Source of the DNA: Phyto melanocephala
Lineage: Eukaryota > Arthropoda > Insecta > Diptera > Rhinophoridae
Direction: 5' to 3'
Length of the DNA stretch: 64,000 nt
NCBI GenBank assembly: GCA_941918925.1
Contig: OW799234.1
Location: forward strand, 107,381,884-107,445,883
Positions within the stretch are counted from its first letter, which is position 1, and each line of letters starts with the position of its first letter. Both the position numbers and the translations under genes were made by a program. Below the pieces are notes generated by a model, which had not been told where the DNA came from, made no database searches, and worked only from the letters and a program-made list of their open reading frames with translations. Below are positions 10,800-21,755 of the stretch, in pieces.

Positions 10800-12180
10800 A
10801 CATTTTCAGTGTGCACGGTGCGGGTTTGATAAATTATTTAACGACTTTTATATGGCTGCACATTTGGAGCTCTGAGCGGATGGACATCAATTCAATTTTT
10901 GTGGGATTTTTATGAAACATAAAAATTTGAGGAATAATACAATTTTTAACCGTGGAAACTACAGGAACAAACAATAAAGACTTGCAAAATGTAAGACTTT
11001 GTAGAAACATTTGGTTAGTTTTGGCCAATGAAGAGGTCTAATAGAAATGGATAATGATGCCTCGCAAGAGGCAGAGAAGTTAATTTCTGATGGCACTCCA
11101 ATAGATAGAGCAAATGTAGATGTGATGGATGTTTCTTCTCCGGTGGAAATTTCTATTTCGAATGCAGGAGCCATAAACTGCGGCGTGAATTTTAAGTGTC
11201 AGCCATTGGATGAAACCAATAAACTTGTGAAGACTAACGAGATGATGTCAAATCAGATCCACAGATTTTTGGGTGAGAACCGTAAAGTGAAAATAAATGT
11301 TTGTCAGCTAAATCTTTATCATAACAGCTTCGGCGAAAATGATGGAATATTTTAAGGAGGATAAGTTTGATATAGCCTTGTTAAAGGAACCATGGATCAT
11401 TCATGGGTCCACCAGGGGCTTGTCTCGTTAAACCGACAGTCGTTTTATTCACAGATGGATGGATAGCTGAGGATATGTATTCTAGATTTCCACAGTGTAC
11501 GTGCTTAACAGATGACACATCTCCGCTTGCCAGATCTCATAGTGGTAATGATTGGTAGTGGCTCGAAATCATTTATGATAGCATCGGCATATCTATCTAC
11601 ATCCTTCAGCAGAGATCAGGAATCTGGTGGACTATTGCAGGCAGATTGATAAGGCGGTGATGAAGGGCTGTTAGAGACAGAAGGGCATAAGCTGAGGTTC
11701 ACTCAATTAAGTTGAATCTGTCCCGCTTCTTAAGTCTGGAAGAATTCGATCCGTATACCAGACTGAGATGTTAGAATTGCACCAGTTGGACCACCTGCTG
11801 GAAGACCGAGTATATGGGAAAAGGATTCTCATTGAACTTGATAACCAGTCTGTTATTAGATGCGAACATTGTATGGATGTGGACTCGAAATTGGTGCTTG
11901 AATGTGTGTGGAGGAATGTGCCTTGAGGCTGCTGACACATCAGAGCATGTAGTATGCGAATGTCCGGCAATAGCTGGCAACAGTCTTAGTACCACCGGCA
12001 AGGACGTTGTGATGAAGATTGTAGATAATCATCAGTCTACAATGTGAAGTCATAATAGTCTATAGTATATAGTGGTGGCCGGTGAAATCTCTGCGGTATC
12101 CTTGTTATCACTGAGAAACGAAGGAGTCGAAAAGGGACCCATTTATGTAAGAGGTCTGTATCGGTATTTCCCTGATAATT
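10800..12180 (+). pseudogene. Non-LTR retrotransposon remnant (end of ORF1, start of endonuclease, and C-terminal part)
   Basis: 11047-11355 is an open frame (MDNDASQEAEKLISDGTPID...) that ends in an INVCQLNLYHN-like block. Then comes ...DIALLKEPWIIHGSTRGL (11370-11420), the start of an apurinic-type endonuclease domain of jockey/I-type elements. Around 11880-11990 the sequence reads ...LEAADTSEHVVCECPAIAGN, the cysteine-rich C-terminal motif of ORF2. The reverse transcriptase between them is missing. Stops and frameshifts are frequent. Not functional. Confidence 0.72.
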
Positions 12181-12199
12181 ATAATTTATAGCGAGATAT

Positions 12200-13160
12200 T
12201 AAAAAAAAACTATAAAAGTTAAAACAAAAAAATATAAATTTTATAAATAAATTACTCGTGGCGTGTTCTCCATTCAGTTAAAATAGACACACTTTAGCAA
12301 TAAAGTGTCATTATTCTGGCGACGTTTTCGCTAATACTTAGCAATGAAAATTGCTACGTTGAGACCCAGCGTTAGGAATTCAGGCTTAGATGCACAATAG
12401 ATCGAACTTATCTCTAAAAACTACACAAAGAACTTCATGTATAACAACACTGGTCATATGAGTACACTTTTGACATTGAACTTTAAGTATGTCACGGAAG
12501 TAATAATCTTTATTTGGGAAAAAAAATATTTTAAACTTAATTCATGTTCCGCCATTTAGGCAGTTTTTGTTTGAATTTTTTTTTTATTTAATTATAATCA
12601 TTTAGATTTAAAATTATTAAAAAAAAAGGTTAAACAATGAAATGTGTAAAATGACATTTTTAAAATTGCAACCAATTATCATAAAAACAAATGTATTTAA
12701 AACAATTGTAATTTATTTATGGAACTTTAGTATTGCTTATGTAATATTTGTACATATTTTTTTAATACATATATTTATGTATATGTATAAACATAAACCT
12801 TATATACCGATGTACATAGCCACCAAATTCGACAAAGTGTAAATTTTAAAATTGTTAAGTAATTTGATGATTTTGATGTTTTGTGTTTGTTTTAGTTTTA
12901 TTTTTCAATGCAATTTATAATTGTAAAGACACATTTAAATTTTTTAGAATAAAAATATATTTGCTAGCGCAAATTTTTTTTGCTGGGTGATACCAAAATT
13001 TAATTGAACAAATGTGTAAACCTAAAACAAATAAAAATTCGTTCGTATATTTTATGTGTCTATCCTTTTATCTCTGCAAGTTCTGAATCGATATTGCAGG
13101 TTACCAGTACCGATCTATTCACGAATATTTCTAAAAAATTAATGCCACATGGTGATAAAA
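12200..13160. other. Spacer; possible short family A trace at 13060-13150
   Basis: No gene. Bases 13075-13150 faintly resemble the ...CCGATCTACT.CCGAATATTTCT... block of family A (here ACCGATCTATTCACGAATATTTCT in parts). The rest is unrecognised AT-rich DNA. Confidence 0.35.
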
Positions 13161-13295
13161 AAACAAGTAAGAGCGCTTTATTCGGCCGTGCCAAATCTTA
13201 TATGACCTTCACAACGTGTAGTCATGCAATAAAAGTAGTTTGTGTCACCATTCATCCCATATGAAATACGTACATACATATAAAAAACATACATA

Positions 13296-13949
13296 TAAAG
13301 GGTGTTTTTTTAAGCCCGATAGAACTTGAAATTGTAAAAAATAACACAAAAAATTAAATTGTAATCAAAATTTTTTTTTTATTCGAAAGATCAATACGTG
13401 ACATTAACATTTGAAAATGATTTCGGGCATATGGGCACCGCGGCTGTTCTTGACGAAGCGCATTCTGGACGAAACCACATCTCCTCCGGATCAATGTCAT
13501 CCATATTTTCAAACAAAAAATCATTGATCATGGTGCGGTAACGATCTCCATTGACCGTAACGCGAGCTCCGGCCTCATTTTTGAAGAAATAAGGTCCGAT
13601 GATGCCACCAGCGTGAAAACCGCACCAAACGGTGCATTTTTCTGGATGTAATGGAGTCTGTAGGGTCTCTTGTGGATTGGTCTCGCTCCATATGCGGCAA
13701 TTTTGCTTATTAACAAACCCGTTAAGCCAAAAATGCGCCTCATCGCTGAACACAATTTTGCGATAAAATTGGACGTCCAGAATGCGCTTCGTCAAGAACA
13801 GCCGCGGTGCCAATATGCCCGAAATCATTTTCAAATGTTAATGTCACGTATTGATCTTTCGAATAAAAAAAAAATTTTGATTACAATTTAATTTTTTGTG
13901 TTATTTTTTACAATTTCAAGTTCTATCGGGCTTAAAAAAACACCCTTTA
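13296..13949 (-). mobile_element. Foldback mariner/Tc1-type element M2
   Basis: An element of about 650 bp flanked by TA, with very long, nearly perfect inverted arms (about 13298-13473 and 13772-13947). The arms include not only the terminal repeat (AAGGGTG...GCCCGATAGAAC) but also transposase-coding sequence, so the same coding stretch is present at both ends in opposite orientation. The loop holds part of the catalytic domain. This is a rearranged, non-autonomous derivative inserted in family A copy A4. Confidence 0.85.
13391..13834 (-). pseudogene. Mariner-type transposase fragment inside M2
   Basis: A 147-codon open frame. Central motifs are IVFSDEAHFWLNGFVNKQNC (with the second catalytic Asp in SDEAHF), then CTVWCGFHAGGIIGPYFF, VNGDRYRTMINDFL and PEEMWF. 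After MWF the frame runs into the inverted arm and the expected QQDGA motif with the third catalytic residue is lost. The N-terminal DNA-binding half is also missing. It cannot be an active enzyme. Confidence 0.82.
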
Positions 13950-14090
13950 TAAAAACATCCCATTGTAAAATTATAAATTTAGGTATGTAAGTTAAAAAAA
14001 AATAAAAGAAAAAATTTAAAAAAAAAATTAGAAAAAAAAATTAAAAAAAAAAAATTAAAAAAAAAAAATTTTAAAAAAATAAATAAAATA

Positions 14091-14960
14091 TCTATATATA
14101 TAAAAGTGAAACTCTGTGTGTGTGTGTGTGTGTGTGTTAGCTATAGACTCCGAAACTGTAAAACCGATCGGGCTCAAACTTTGGTAAGTTGTTGTACACA
14201 TACCAGGGAGTGTTTATGGGTGAAAAAAAGTGGGCGGGGCAACGCCCATAAAAAATTACTTATCAGTTTTAGCTACTTGCACTTGACCGATTTTTCTGAA
14301 ACTTTGCACACATATCGAGCTGTCATGACTAAATAATTTCGTGATAAGAAAAGTGGGCGGGGCCACGCCCCTAAAAAAGTTTTAACTTTGAGGTACTTGC
14401 ACTGGACCGATTTTTCTGAAACTTTGCACACATATTAAGCTGTCATGGCTTTATAATTTCGTGTTCAAAAAAGTGGGCGGGGCCACGCCCCTAAAAAAGT
14501 TTTAATTTTGAGGTACTTGCACTGGACCGATTTTTCTGAAACTTTGCACACATACTAAGGTGTCATAACCATATAATTTTGTGATTAGAAAAGTGGGCAG
14601 GGCCACGCCCATAAAAAAATGTTATAATTTTGAGGTACTTGCACCAGACCGATTATTCTGAAACTTTGCACACATATCGAGCTGTTGTGACTTTACAATT
14701 TCGTGATTAGAAAAGTGGGCAGGGCCACGCCCATAAAAAAAGGTTATAATTTTGAGGTACTTGCACCAGACCGATTCTTCTGAAACTTTGCACACATATT
14801 GAGCTGTTATGACCTTACAATTTCGTGATTAGAAAAGAGGGCAATGCCACGCCCATAAAAAAATTATAATTTTTAGGTTTTTGCACTTGATATTCAATTA
14901 AAATTCAGAATGCATTTCGATTCATTAAGGGGCGTAGCGACGCGCGCCGGGTTTGGCTAG
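14091..14960 (+). mobile_element. Non-autonomous Helitron, copy H2 (six-unit)
   Basis: An 870-bp copy with the same TCTATATATATAAAAG start, GT tract, six units of about 121 bp, and TTTGGCTAG end, inserted between A (14090) and T (14961). Located in the A-rich middle of family A copy A4. Non-coding; the open frames across it come from the GT repeat and the units. Confidence 0.85.
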
Positions 14961-15041
14961 TATATAATAAATTAAAAAAAAAAATTAAAAAAATTAAAAA
15001 AAAAAATTAAAAAAAATTAAAAAAAATAATAAAAATATAAA

Positions 15042-15061
15042 TCTATATATATAAAAGTGAA

Positions 15062-15120
<59 letters not shown>

Positions 15121-15939
15121 GCTATAGACTCCGAAACTGTAAAACCGATCGGGCTCAAACTTTGGTAAGTTGTTGTACACATACCAGGGAGTGTTTATGG
15201 GTGAAAAAAAGTGGGCGGAGCCACGCCCATAAAAAATTAGTTATCAGTTTTAGCTACTTGCACTTGACCGATTTTTCTGAAACTTTGCACACATATCGAG
15301 CTGTCATGACTAAATAATTTCGTGATAAGAAAAGTGGGCGGGGCCACGCCCCTAAAAAAGTTTTCATTTTGAGGTACTTGCACTGGACCGATTTTTCTGA
15401 AACTTTGCACACATATTGAGCTGTCATGACTTTATAATTTCGTGATTGAAAAAGTGGGCGGGACCACGCCCATAAAAAATTAGTTATCAGATTTAGCTAC
15501 TTGCACTGGACCGAATTTTCTGAAACTTTGCAAACATACTGGGCTGTCATGACTTTACACTTTCGTCATTAGAAAAGTGGGCAGTGCCACGCCCATTAAA
15601 AAAAGGTATCATTTTGAGGTACTTTCACTGGACCGATTTTTTTGAAACTTTGCACACATATTGAGTTGTCATGACTACACAGTTTCGTATTTAGAAAAGT
15701 GGGCAGTGCCACGCCCATAAAAAAAGGTATCATTTTGAGGTACTTACACTGGACCGATTTTTCTGCAACTTTGCACACTTATTGAGCTGTCATGACTATA
15801 CAGTTTCGTAATTAGAAAAGTGGGCAGTGCCACGCTCATAAAGAAAAAGTTTTTAGCCTTGCACTTGATATTCGATTAAAATTTAGAATGCGATTAAAAT
15901 TCATGAAGGGGCGTAGCAACGCGCGCCGGGATTGGCTAG
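15042..15939 (+). mobile_element. Non-autonomous Helitron, copy H3 (six-unit)
   Basis: An 898-bp copy with the longest GT tract of the set (15066-15118). It starts 81 bases after H2 ends and ends with ATTGGCTAG followed by T. H3 and H4 share TTGGCTAG with A before TTGG instead of T, and similar unit variants (GTGGGCAGTGCCACGC), so they are closer to each other than to H2. Confidence 0.85.
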
Positions 15940-15944
15940 TAATA

Positions 15945-15964
15945 TCTATATATATAAAAGTGAA

Positions 15965-16001
<37 letters not shown>

Positions 16002-16827
16002 GCTATAGACTCCGAAACTGTAAAACCGATCGGGCTCAAACTTTGGTAAGTTGTTGTACACATACCAGGGAGTGTTTATGGGTGAAAAAAAGTGGGCGGA
16101 ACCACGCCCATAAAAAATTAGTTATCATTTTAAGCTACTTGCACTTGACCGATTTTTCTGAAACTTTGCACACATATCAAGCTGTCATGACTAAATAATT
16201 TCGTGATAAGAAAAGTGGGCGCGGCCACGCCCCTAAAAAAGTTTTAATTTTGAGGTACTTCCACTGGACCGATTTTTCTGAAACTTTGCACACATATTGA
16301 GCTGTCATGGCTTTATAATTTCGTGATTGAAAAAGTAGGCGGGGCCACGCCCATAAAAAATTAGTTATCAGTTTTAGCTACTTGCACTGGATCGAATTTT
16401 CTGAAACTTTGCAAACATACTAAGCTGTCATGACTTTACACTTTCGTCATTAGAAAAGTGGGCAGTGCCACGCCCATTAAAAAAAAGGTATCATTTTGAG
16501 GTACTTGCACTGGACCGATTTTTCTGAAACTTTGCACACATATTGAGTTGTCATGACTATATAGTTTCGTATTTAGAAAAGTGGGCAGTGCCACGCCCAT
16601 AAAAAAAGGTATAATTTTGAGGTACTTACACTGGACCGATTTTTCTGAAACCTTGCACACTTATTGAGCTGTCATGACTATACAGTTTCGTAATTAGAAA
16701 AGTGGGCAGTGCCACGCTCATAAAAAAAAAGTTATAGTTTTTAGCCTTGCACTTGATATTCGATTAAAATTTAGAATGCGATTCAAATTCATTAAGGGGC
16801 GTAGCAACGCGCGCCGGGATTGGCTAG
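15945..16827 (+). mobile_element. Non-autonomous Helitron, copy H4 (six-unit), adjacent to H3
   Basis: An 883-bp copy starting only 5 bases after the end of H3, in the same orientation, with the same unit order. Head-to-tail neighbours of this kind are known for Helitrons, from insertion beside the 3' end of an existing copy or from rolling-circle read-through. Confidence 0.85.
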
Positions 16828-17253
16828 TATTAAATAAAAAAAAATTTTTTTGGCTCAGCTGGGATTCGATGCCACGTTTGCTCTAACCAGTATACACGTT
16901 TGTATGTATGTATGTTGTTGTTGTAATGTTGTTTTTGTGAAAAAAAAATCGAGGTGGTCGTGTGTTTTTGCTCATATCTTAGTTGTTTATGTACCGATAT
17001 TTCTGATTTTCAATACCGATCTACTGCCGAATATTTCTGATATTTTAATACCTCAGCCGGGTCCAAGCGATGTAGGGGGGGCTTAAAAGAGTTAATTTCA
17101 ACACACATACGGACAGACTGACAGAGCTTAATCGACTCCCCTATTCATAAGCTTTCAGAAAAATACTTTATGACCCCATGAAATGAAAATTGTAGAAATT
17201 TCACACGGAATGACAAACCTATATATACCCTTTTTCACTGTGTGAAGGGTATA

Positions 17254-18488
17254 ATGACACAAACACACATGATAATTTAGGCAAACAAATAAATAAATAA
17301 TCACCAAAGAATTTTAAAAAAAGATTCAAGAAGATTTGTCAAACAAAAATTTGAACGTGTAAGAGGTGTGTTTCAAACGGGTATTCAAGAAATTAACAAC
17401 TGAAAAACAAAACTATGTATGTGCTTTTCACCAGAGATGAAGGCCATAAAAAGAAGTATAAAAGTAGCAACGGGCTTTTAATGCTGAATTTTCAAACAAA
17501 ATTCCTCAATCGGTGGTTGCGTCAATAAGCAATTACGTCAGTTGTCTCCTATGGACGTTTTTATCTTAAAAAGCGTGACTGTTTGGTGCGCATTATGGTC
17601 TGAAAGTGTCATTGGTCCTTTGTTTTTTCCAAAATGATGCTGAAAGCTATTCATGTAGTCCTATTTATAATTTTAAAGTCTATAAACTTTGCACAAAATA
17701 CTTTAAAATTAATTGCCTTAATAGAGATAAAAACTTATGGGCATTTCCATATCATCGTACGTGACACTTGTAGTGCTATAAAGTGGAGTAATTTTTGTAA
17801 AAGTAACATTAACTGAAACAAAATTAGATCTTTATGTTCCATTTAAAAGTTACTTAATTAAAAAAGAAAATAATAATTATATTCGAATCATTGTTGTCTA
17901 AAATATCCAGGAAAATAAGAATATATCGTACGTGACATAAAACAGAAGTGATTTTGAGGTATACATATATGAAAATATGAAAAAATCTGCGAATTTTGGG
18001 AGGTATTTTTTCTTTTTTTAATTTCTTACACTAAACAAAATATTTTTCATTTAAAATCCATCATGCTTAATTGAAAACAATCTTTAAATGATTTTATAAT
18101 AAATTAAATTTAATATCGTTCGTGACATATCGTACGTGACAGATTTTTCTCTACTAGTATTCTTAGGTAGTAAAATTTATATTGTGTTAAGAAAAAAAGT
18201 TAAATTTTAAATTAGGTGCTCTTGCGACTGTTCAAATACGAATAATAATAATAGTTTCCACTACGTACGTGACACTAAAATAACATCCAAGGGAAATCAA
18301 AAAAAAAAAAACCGCTAATTGGACTCTATATTTTCTTTTTTCTTATGAATCTGGTTAATTTTTGTTGTTACCTTAATTTTAAATCATATTAACAATTACA
18401 ATTAATCTTAATAGTTGATTGCAATTCTTTAAAATAAGTCAAAGACATTAAACTATTTTATTGCTCTTAAAATAATTTAATAACCTCT
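17254..18488. other. Spacer with recurrent TATCGTACGTGACA motif
   Basis: No gene supported; a 60-codon frame at 17634 has no recognisable content. The motif TATCGTACGTGACA or a one- to three-base variant occurs five times: 17754-17767, 17924-17937, 18114-18127, 18128-18141 (the last two directly abutting) and 18261-18274, all on the plus strand. Confidence 0.6.
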
Positions 18489-18722
18489 TAATACCTGCGC
18501 ATGGGTGCCCCGGTGAACTAGTCAGTAGTGTGCTGGTCTGCTAGTTTAGGGGTTGCGGCTTCGATTCCCGCCAGAGACCCTGGACTTGTTTGCTTTTCAT
18601 CTCTCTTTTCTATTTTATTCTTACTTTTCTATTCAGATATAACAAAGGGATCAATATAATGGACCCAAGTGAGCTGCACAACAGCTGCCTGTTCTACCCA
18701 ACCTAACCTAATACCTGCACAT
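18489..18722 (+). mobile_element. tRNA-derived SINE with target-site duplication
   Basis: The body is 18503-18708. The first 75 or so bases resemble a tRNA gene with an A-box-like TAGTCAGTAGTG and a B-box-like GGTTGCGGCTTCGATTCCC, followed by an unrelated tail ending CCAACCTAACC. Flanks TAATACCTGCGCAT (18489-18502) and TAATACCTGCACAT (18709-18722) are a 14-bp target-site duplication with one difference. This indicates retroposition, so it is not a functional tRNA gene. Confidence 0.85.
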
Positions 18723-19400
18723 AGTAAAATTTTAGTGTTTTTTTATCAATAAATTTATATGGAAAAACTTTCAAGAGTTTTTATTTTTACAGTCGTGGTT
18801 GCCATATTCATGGAAATGTCCATAAAGGATCGAGGCAGGATACATGTACTTTAAACAGTCGAAATATACAATTTACATATAATAAATCTCTGCAAACTAC
18901 TTAAAAATATCAACACAACTAAATATGTTCTTACAGAAAAAGTCGCGACGTTTACAGTAGCTCCTGCCATTTTAAACTTTATTTTACAATGAGTTAACAC
19001 ATTATAATTAGGTGATGGACATGACACATAAATAATAACAATACATAGAATTGATAATCTTACAAAAATATTTTGCTTATGCACACACATACATATGTAA
19101 GTGATGAAAGTGATAAAATAAGTTTATGTTAAATGACATTTCACGCTAGAAATACACAAATAAGTAACAATGTGTGCTTTGGCAACGTATTTAAGTAACA
19201 GAGAATAAGAAAAACAATCTAAAATAAATATTTTTTATATTTTTATTTGTAAAATTAAAAAAAATACATAAATTTGTTTTTTTTTTCTTTTTCTCAATTA
19301 CTAACTTTATAAATTAGTAAAAGTGATATATTTGGTTGCGCGGAATTTTATATACCCTTCACCAATGTAAAGGAAATAACGCAATAATGTGAGTACGGTA
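18723..19400. other. Spacer without recognised genes
   Basis: AT-rich. A short TATACCCTTCACCAATG at 19351-19367 resembles the end of family A, but no further match follows. Nothing else is supported. Confidence 0.35.
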
Positions 19401-20470
19401 AAAAAAACAGAAGTGTTGCAGTAGCAGATGTGGTGTTATTAAAACCACAGCAACAATGGAAATCGAGATAATACTATCACTTCGGCTGACATGTGACGTG
19501 GGTGAATAGGTGATGAAGCACCATAAAACTAGATACCAAAGAATAATCTATACCATATAAATCGAAAACATCACATGTGACAAAATCTCAACGAGATGTA
19601 AAAACATTAACTACATCTCCATGATTCCAAAGTAAAAAGAATGGTATAAAGTAACTAGGGTAAAAAATACCCAAGGTTCGATGGTATTTACACTGATGGG
19701 TCCAAGATTGGTGACCAAACTGGAATGAATTGATATGGCATAAACCAAAATAGAGCCAACTACTTCCGTCTACCAGATCACAATACTGTTTCCAGGATGA
19801 GATTATGCCAATTACAGAAGGCGTTTAATGAATAAAAGAGACTGATAAAATATCTCTGATTCTGATCTTCTGATTGTTGTCAAGCTCCTAATGAATAAGA
19901 AAGTGAAGTCTCGGGATTACTTGCAATGCAAGAGCGAGATAAACTCACATGTGAATTGTAAACGTCTAGATATAATATGGATACTCGGCCATGACGGCAT
20001 AATATGAAACAAAGAAGCCGAAAAATTATTCAAAATTTTATCATTTTTGGAATACCATCAAGTTATTAAATGCGAAAGTCTTTCAAAGATTCAAAAATTA
20101 ACTTATAGTTTGGGCGATTGAAAAACACGTCAGAAGCGGGGAAAAAACTGCTGTCGGTAAGATGACGAACATAACCATATCTTAAGAAATCTAATGAAAT
20201 TCTGAAACTTAAAGGATTAAATAGTGGAATAACAGGTAACACAGAGATGATAACTCATCTAGCTGCATGGGACAAAGACATGAAACGACATGTAGGGCAT
20301 GCCAGAAAGAGGATGAGGCTTTGAAATACTATCTTTTTGAATGTCCTGCGTTTGGACGTATTAGACGGAAGAACTTTCACATGCACGCTATGCCGAACTT
20401 GAAATGCCTAAGGAATTAAAATTGGAAATCGCTAAGATATTACATTAAAGGGACTGCGGTTTTCACCTAG
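19400..20470 (+). pseudogene. Non-LTR retrotransposon remnant: RNase H and C-terminal region
   Basis: Around 19680-19830 the sequence reads DGIYTDGSKIGDQTGMN...YGINQNRANYFRLPD, an RNase H domain start (YTDGSK with its Asp), continuing with frameshifts. At 20290-20410 it reads CRACQKEDEALKYYLFECPA with FGRIRR, the cysteine-rich end of ORF2. Many stops are present. It belongs to the same family as the minus-strand remnant at 28350-29290, judging from shared blocks. Confidence 0.7.
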
Positions 20471-21386
20471 TCGAAATATTCAACGGAATTGGGATTATGG
20501 TTTTATAAGGGGAATTTCGTTCATTTAGAGTGAACAACATGCGAATAGGGCATACGTGTATACGTATCGTTAGTTTGGGCCTTTACTGCCACTGGTTTTT
20601 TAATTAATATGTGCTTACTTACATATTTGCAAAGGTCGTATAACGATAACAAGGCATATGCTAGTTTCTCTTAATGACTTCGAAAATAAATCCTATACAA
20701 TATAAATAATAAGTCTTTAAATTATTTTATATTTTTAATATCAACATTTTTAGAAAAATAGTATTTGCGAAAATTATAGCACCTTCAGGTCCAAACTACA
20801 TTTGAGGTCTTGTAAACTTGACGTAAACAAACACATCTAAATCGACAGAAGGATGCAGACAATGTAAAATTTATAAGGTCTTTAGTGAACATTATCGAAA
20901 TTTTAACCGAAATAGAAAATGTATCACTCGTGGTGAACTGTACTAAAAGTAAAATAATTTCATTTCTGACGTAATTGTTAGAAGCAAGCTTAAGTATGTA
21001 TTTGACGCATGTGTATTTAGTAAAATATCAGTGTAAGTTGTAATACTCAACTAGCGTTACTAATTGTTTAACTTTGTTAGCTTAACAAAAAAAAAAAAAA
21101 ACAACAACAATATGAGCACAAAAATTAAATTGTTTCTTCAACAAAAACAATTTCAAACAAATAAAATTATATTATTTATAAACATAAACTTCATATGTAT
21201 GTACTGTCAAATTTCCCCTACAATTTTAGGCTTAAATTGTCTATGTCCTACTTTGATACCAAAAAAAAAATAAAAATAAACTTGTTGCACACACACACAC
21301 ACACATGCATTCACATGATATTCACTAGTTACATTTTCATGATTACAAAACAATTTCATTTCATTAAATCATTAAAACTCTTTTTT
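20471..21386. other. Spacer upstream of the secreted-protein gene
   Basis: No repeat or gene recognised. The last few hundred bases precede the candidate promoter, but I can identify no specific factor sites. Confidence 0.4.
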
Positions 21387-21424
21387 TATAAAAGAGGGTG
21401 CTTTCAAAGGTGACAACTTCAGTT
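21387..21424 (+). promoter_or_regulatory. Candidate TATA + Initiator core promoter of the secreted-protein gene
   Basis: TATAAAAG at 21387-21394 is followed 34 bases later by TCAGTT (21419-21424), a match to the arthropod Initiator with A+1 at 21421. This would give a 5' UTR of about 72 bases before the ATG at 21493. The spacing is 2-4 bases longer than typical. No transcription data support it. Confidence 0.6.
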
Positions 21425-21492
21425 GGTTTTGTTAACGCGTGCTATAAACTTGATGAGAAAAATAAAAACGTTTAAAGTTGAATGTGTTTAAA

Positions 21493-21755
21493 ATGATTTT
21501 AATCAAAACTCATGCACATATTGTGTTTTTGTTCATATTTAATATATTTTTAATTGCAATTAACGCAAAAGATACACAAAATGATGTTACAACCTCCCCC
21601 ACACCCACAACAAATTTGCAACGTTCTATTGGGGAGAATTTTGTGTCGGAAACCGAAGGTGTTACTAAACGCGATTTAAAAATCGCGGATATATCATCGA
21701 AAAATGCGGGTGGAGTAGCGGCTAAAAGTTATGATCCACCACCGGAATTTTATAG
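21493..21755 (+). CDS. Secreted-protein gene, exon 1 (signal peptide)
   Basis: Encodes 87 codons plus two bases. The opening residues [20 protein letters not shown] form a signal peptide h-region. The mature start is probably at KDTQND, followed by a Thr/Pro linker and a Lys-Arg pair. The donor is G|GTGCGT at 21756. The exon leaves two bases (AG) that are completed by the first base of exon 2, giving Arg. Confidence 0.85.

Larger units (their letters stand above)
13161..17253 (+). repeat. Family A dispersed repeat, copy A4, split by a mariner derivative and three Helitrons
   Basis: Repeat parts are 13161-13295, about 13950-14090, 14961-15041 and 16828-17253; together about 780 bp, the length of an intact copy. 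It starts AACAAGTAAGAGCG followed by TTATTCGGCCGTGCC, contains GGCTCAGCTGGGATTCGATG (16851-16870), and ends TGTGTGAAGGGTAT. The missing middle is occupied by four separate insertions, so A4 is the oldest layer here. Confidence 0.88.

Noticed and set aside
14106..16198. Open frames of 76-88 codons across the Helitron copies (polyvaline/cysteine from the GT tract).
   Set aside because: They are translations of a microsatellite plus Helitron unit sequence, repeated at each copy; not genes.
18503..18580. A tRNA gene.
   Set aside because: It has tRNA-like promoter boxes, but no convincing cloverleaf, a long unrelated tail and target-site duplications. It is a SINE.
21478..21492. Translation start at the TTG at 21478.
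   Set aside because: Not an ATG; the in-frame ATG at 21493 gives a better signal peptide and fits the promoter position.
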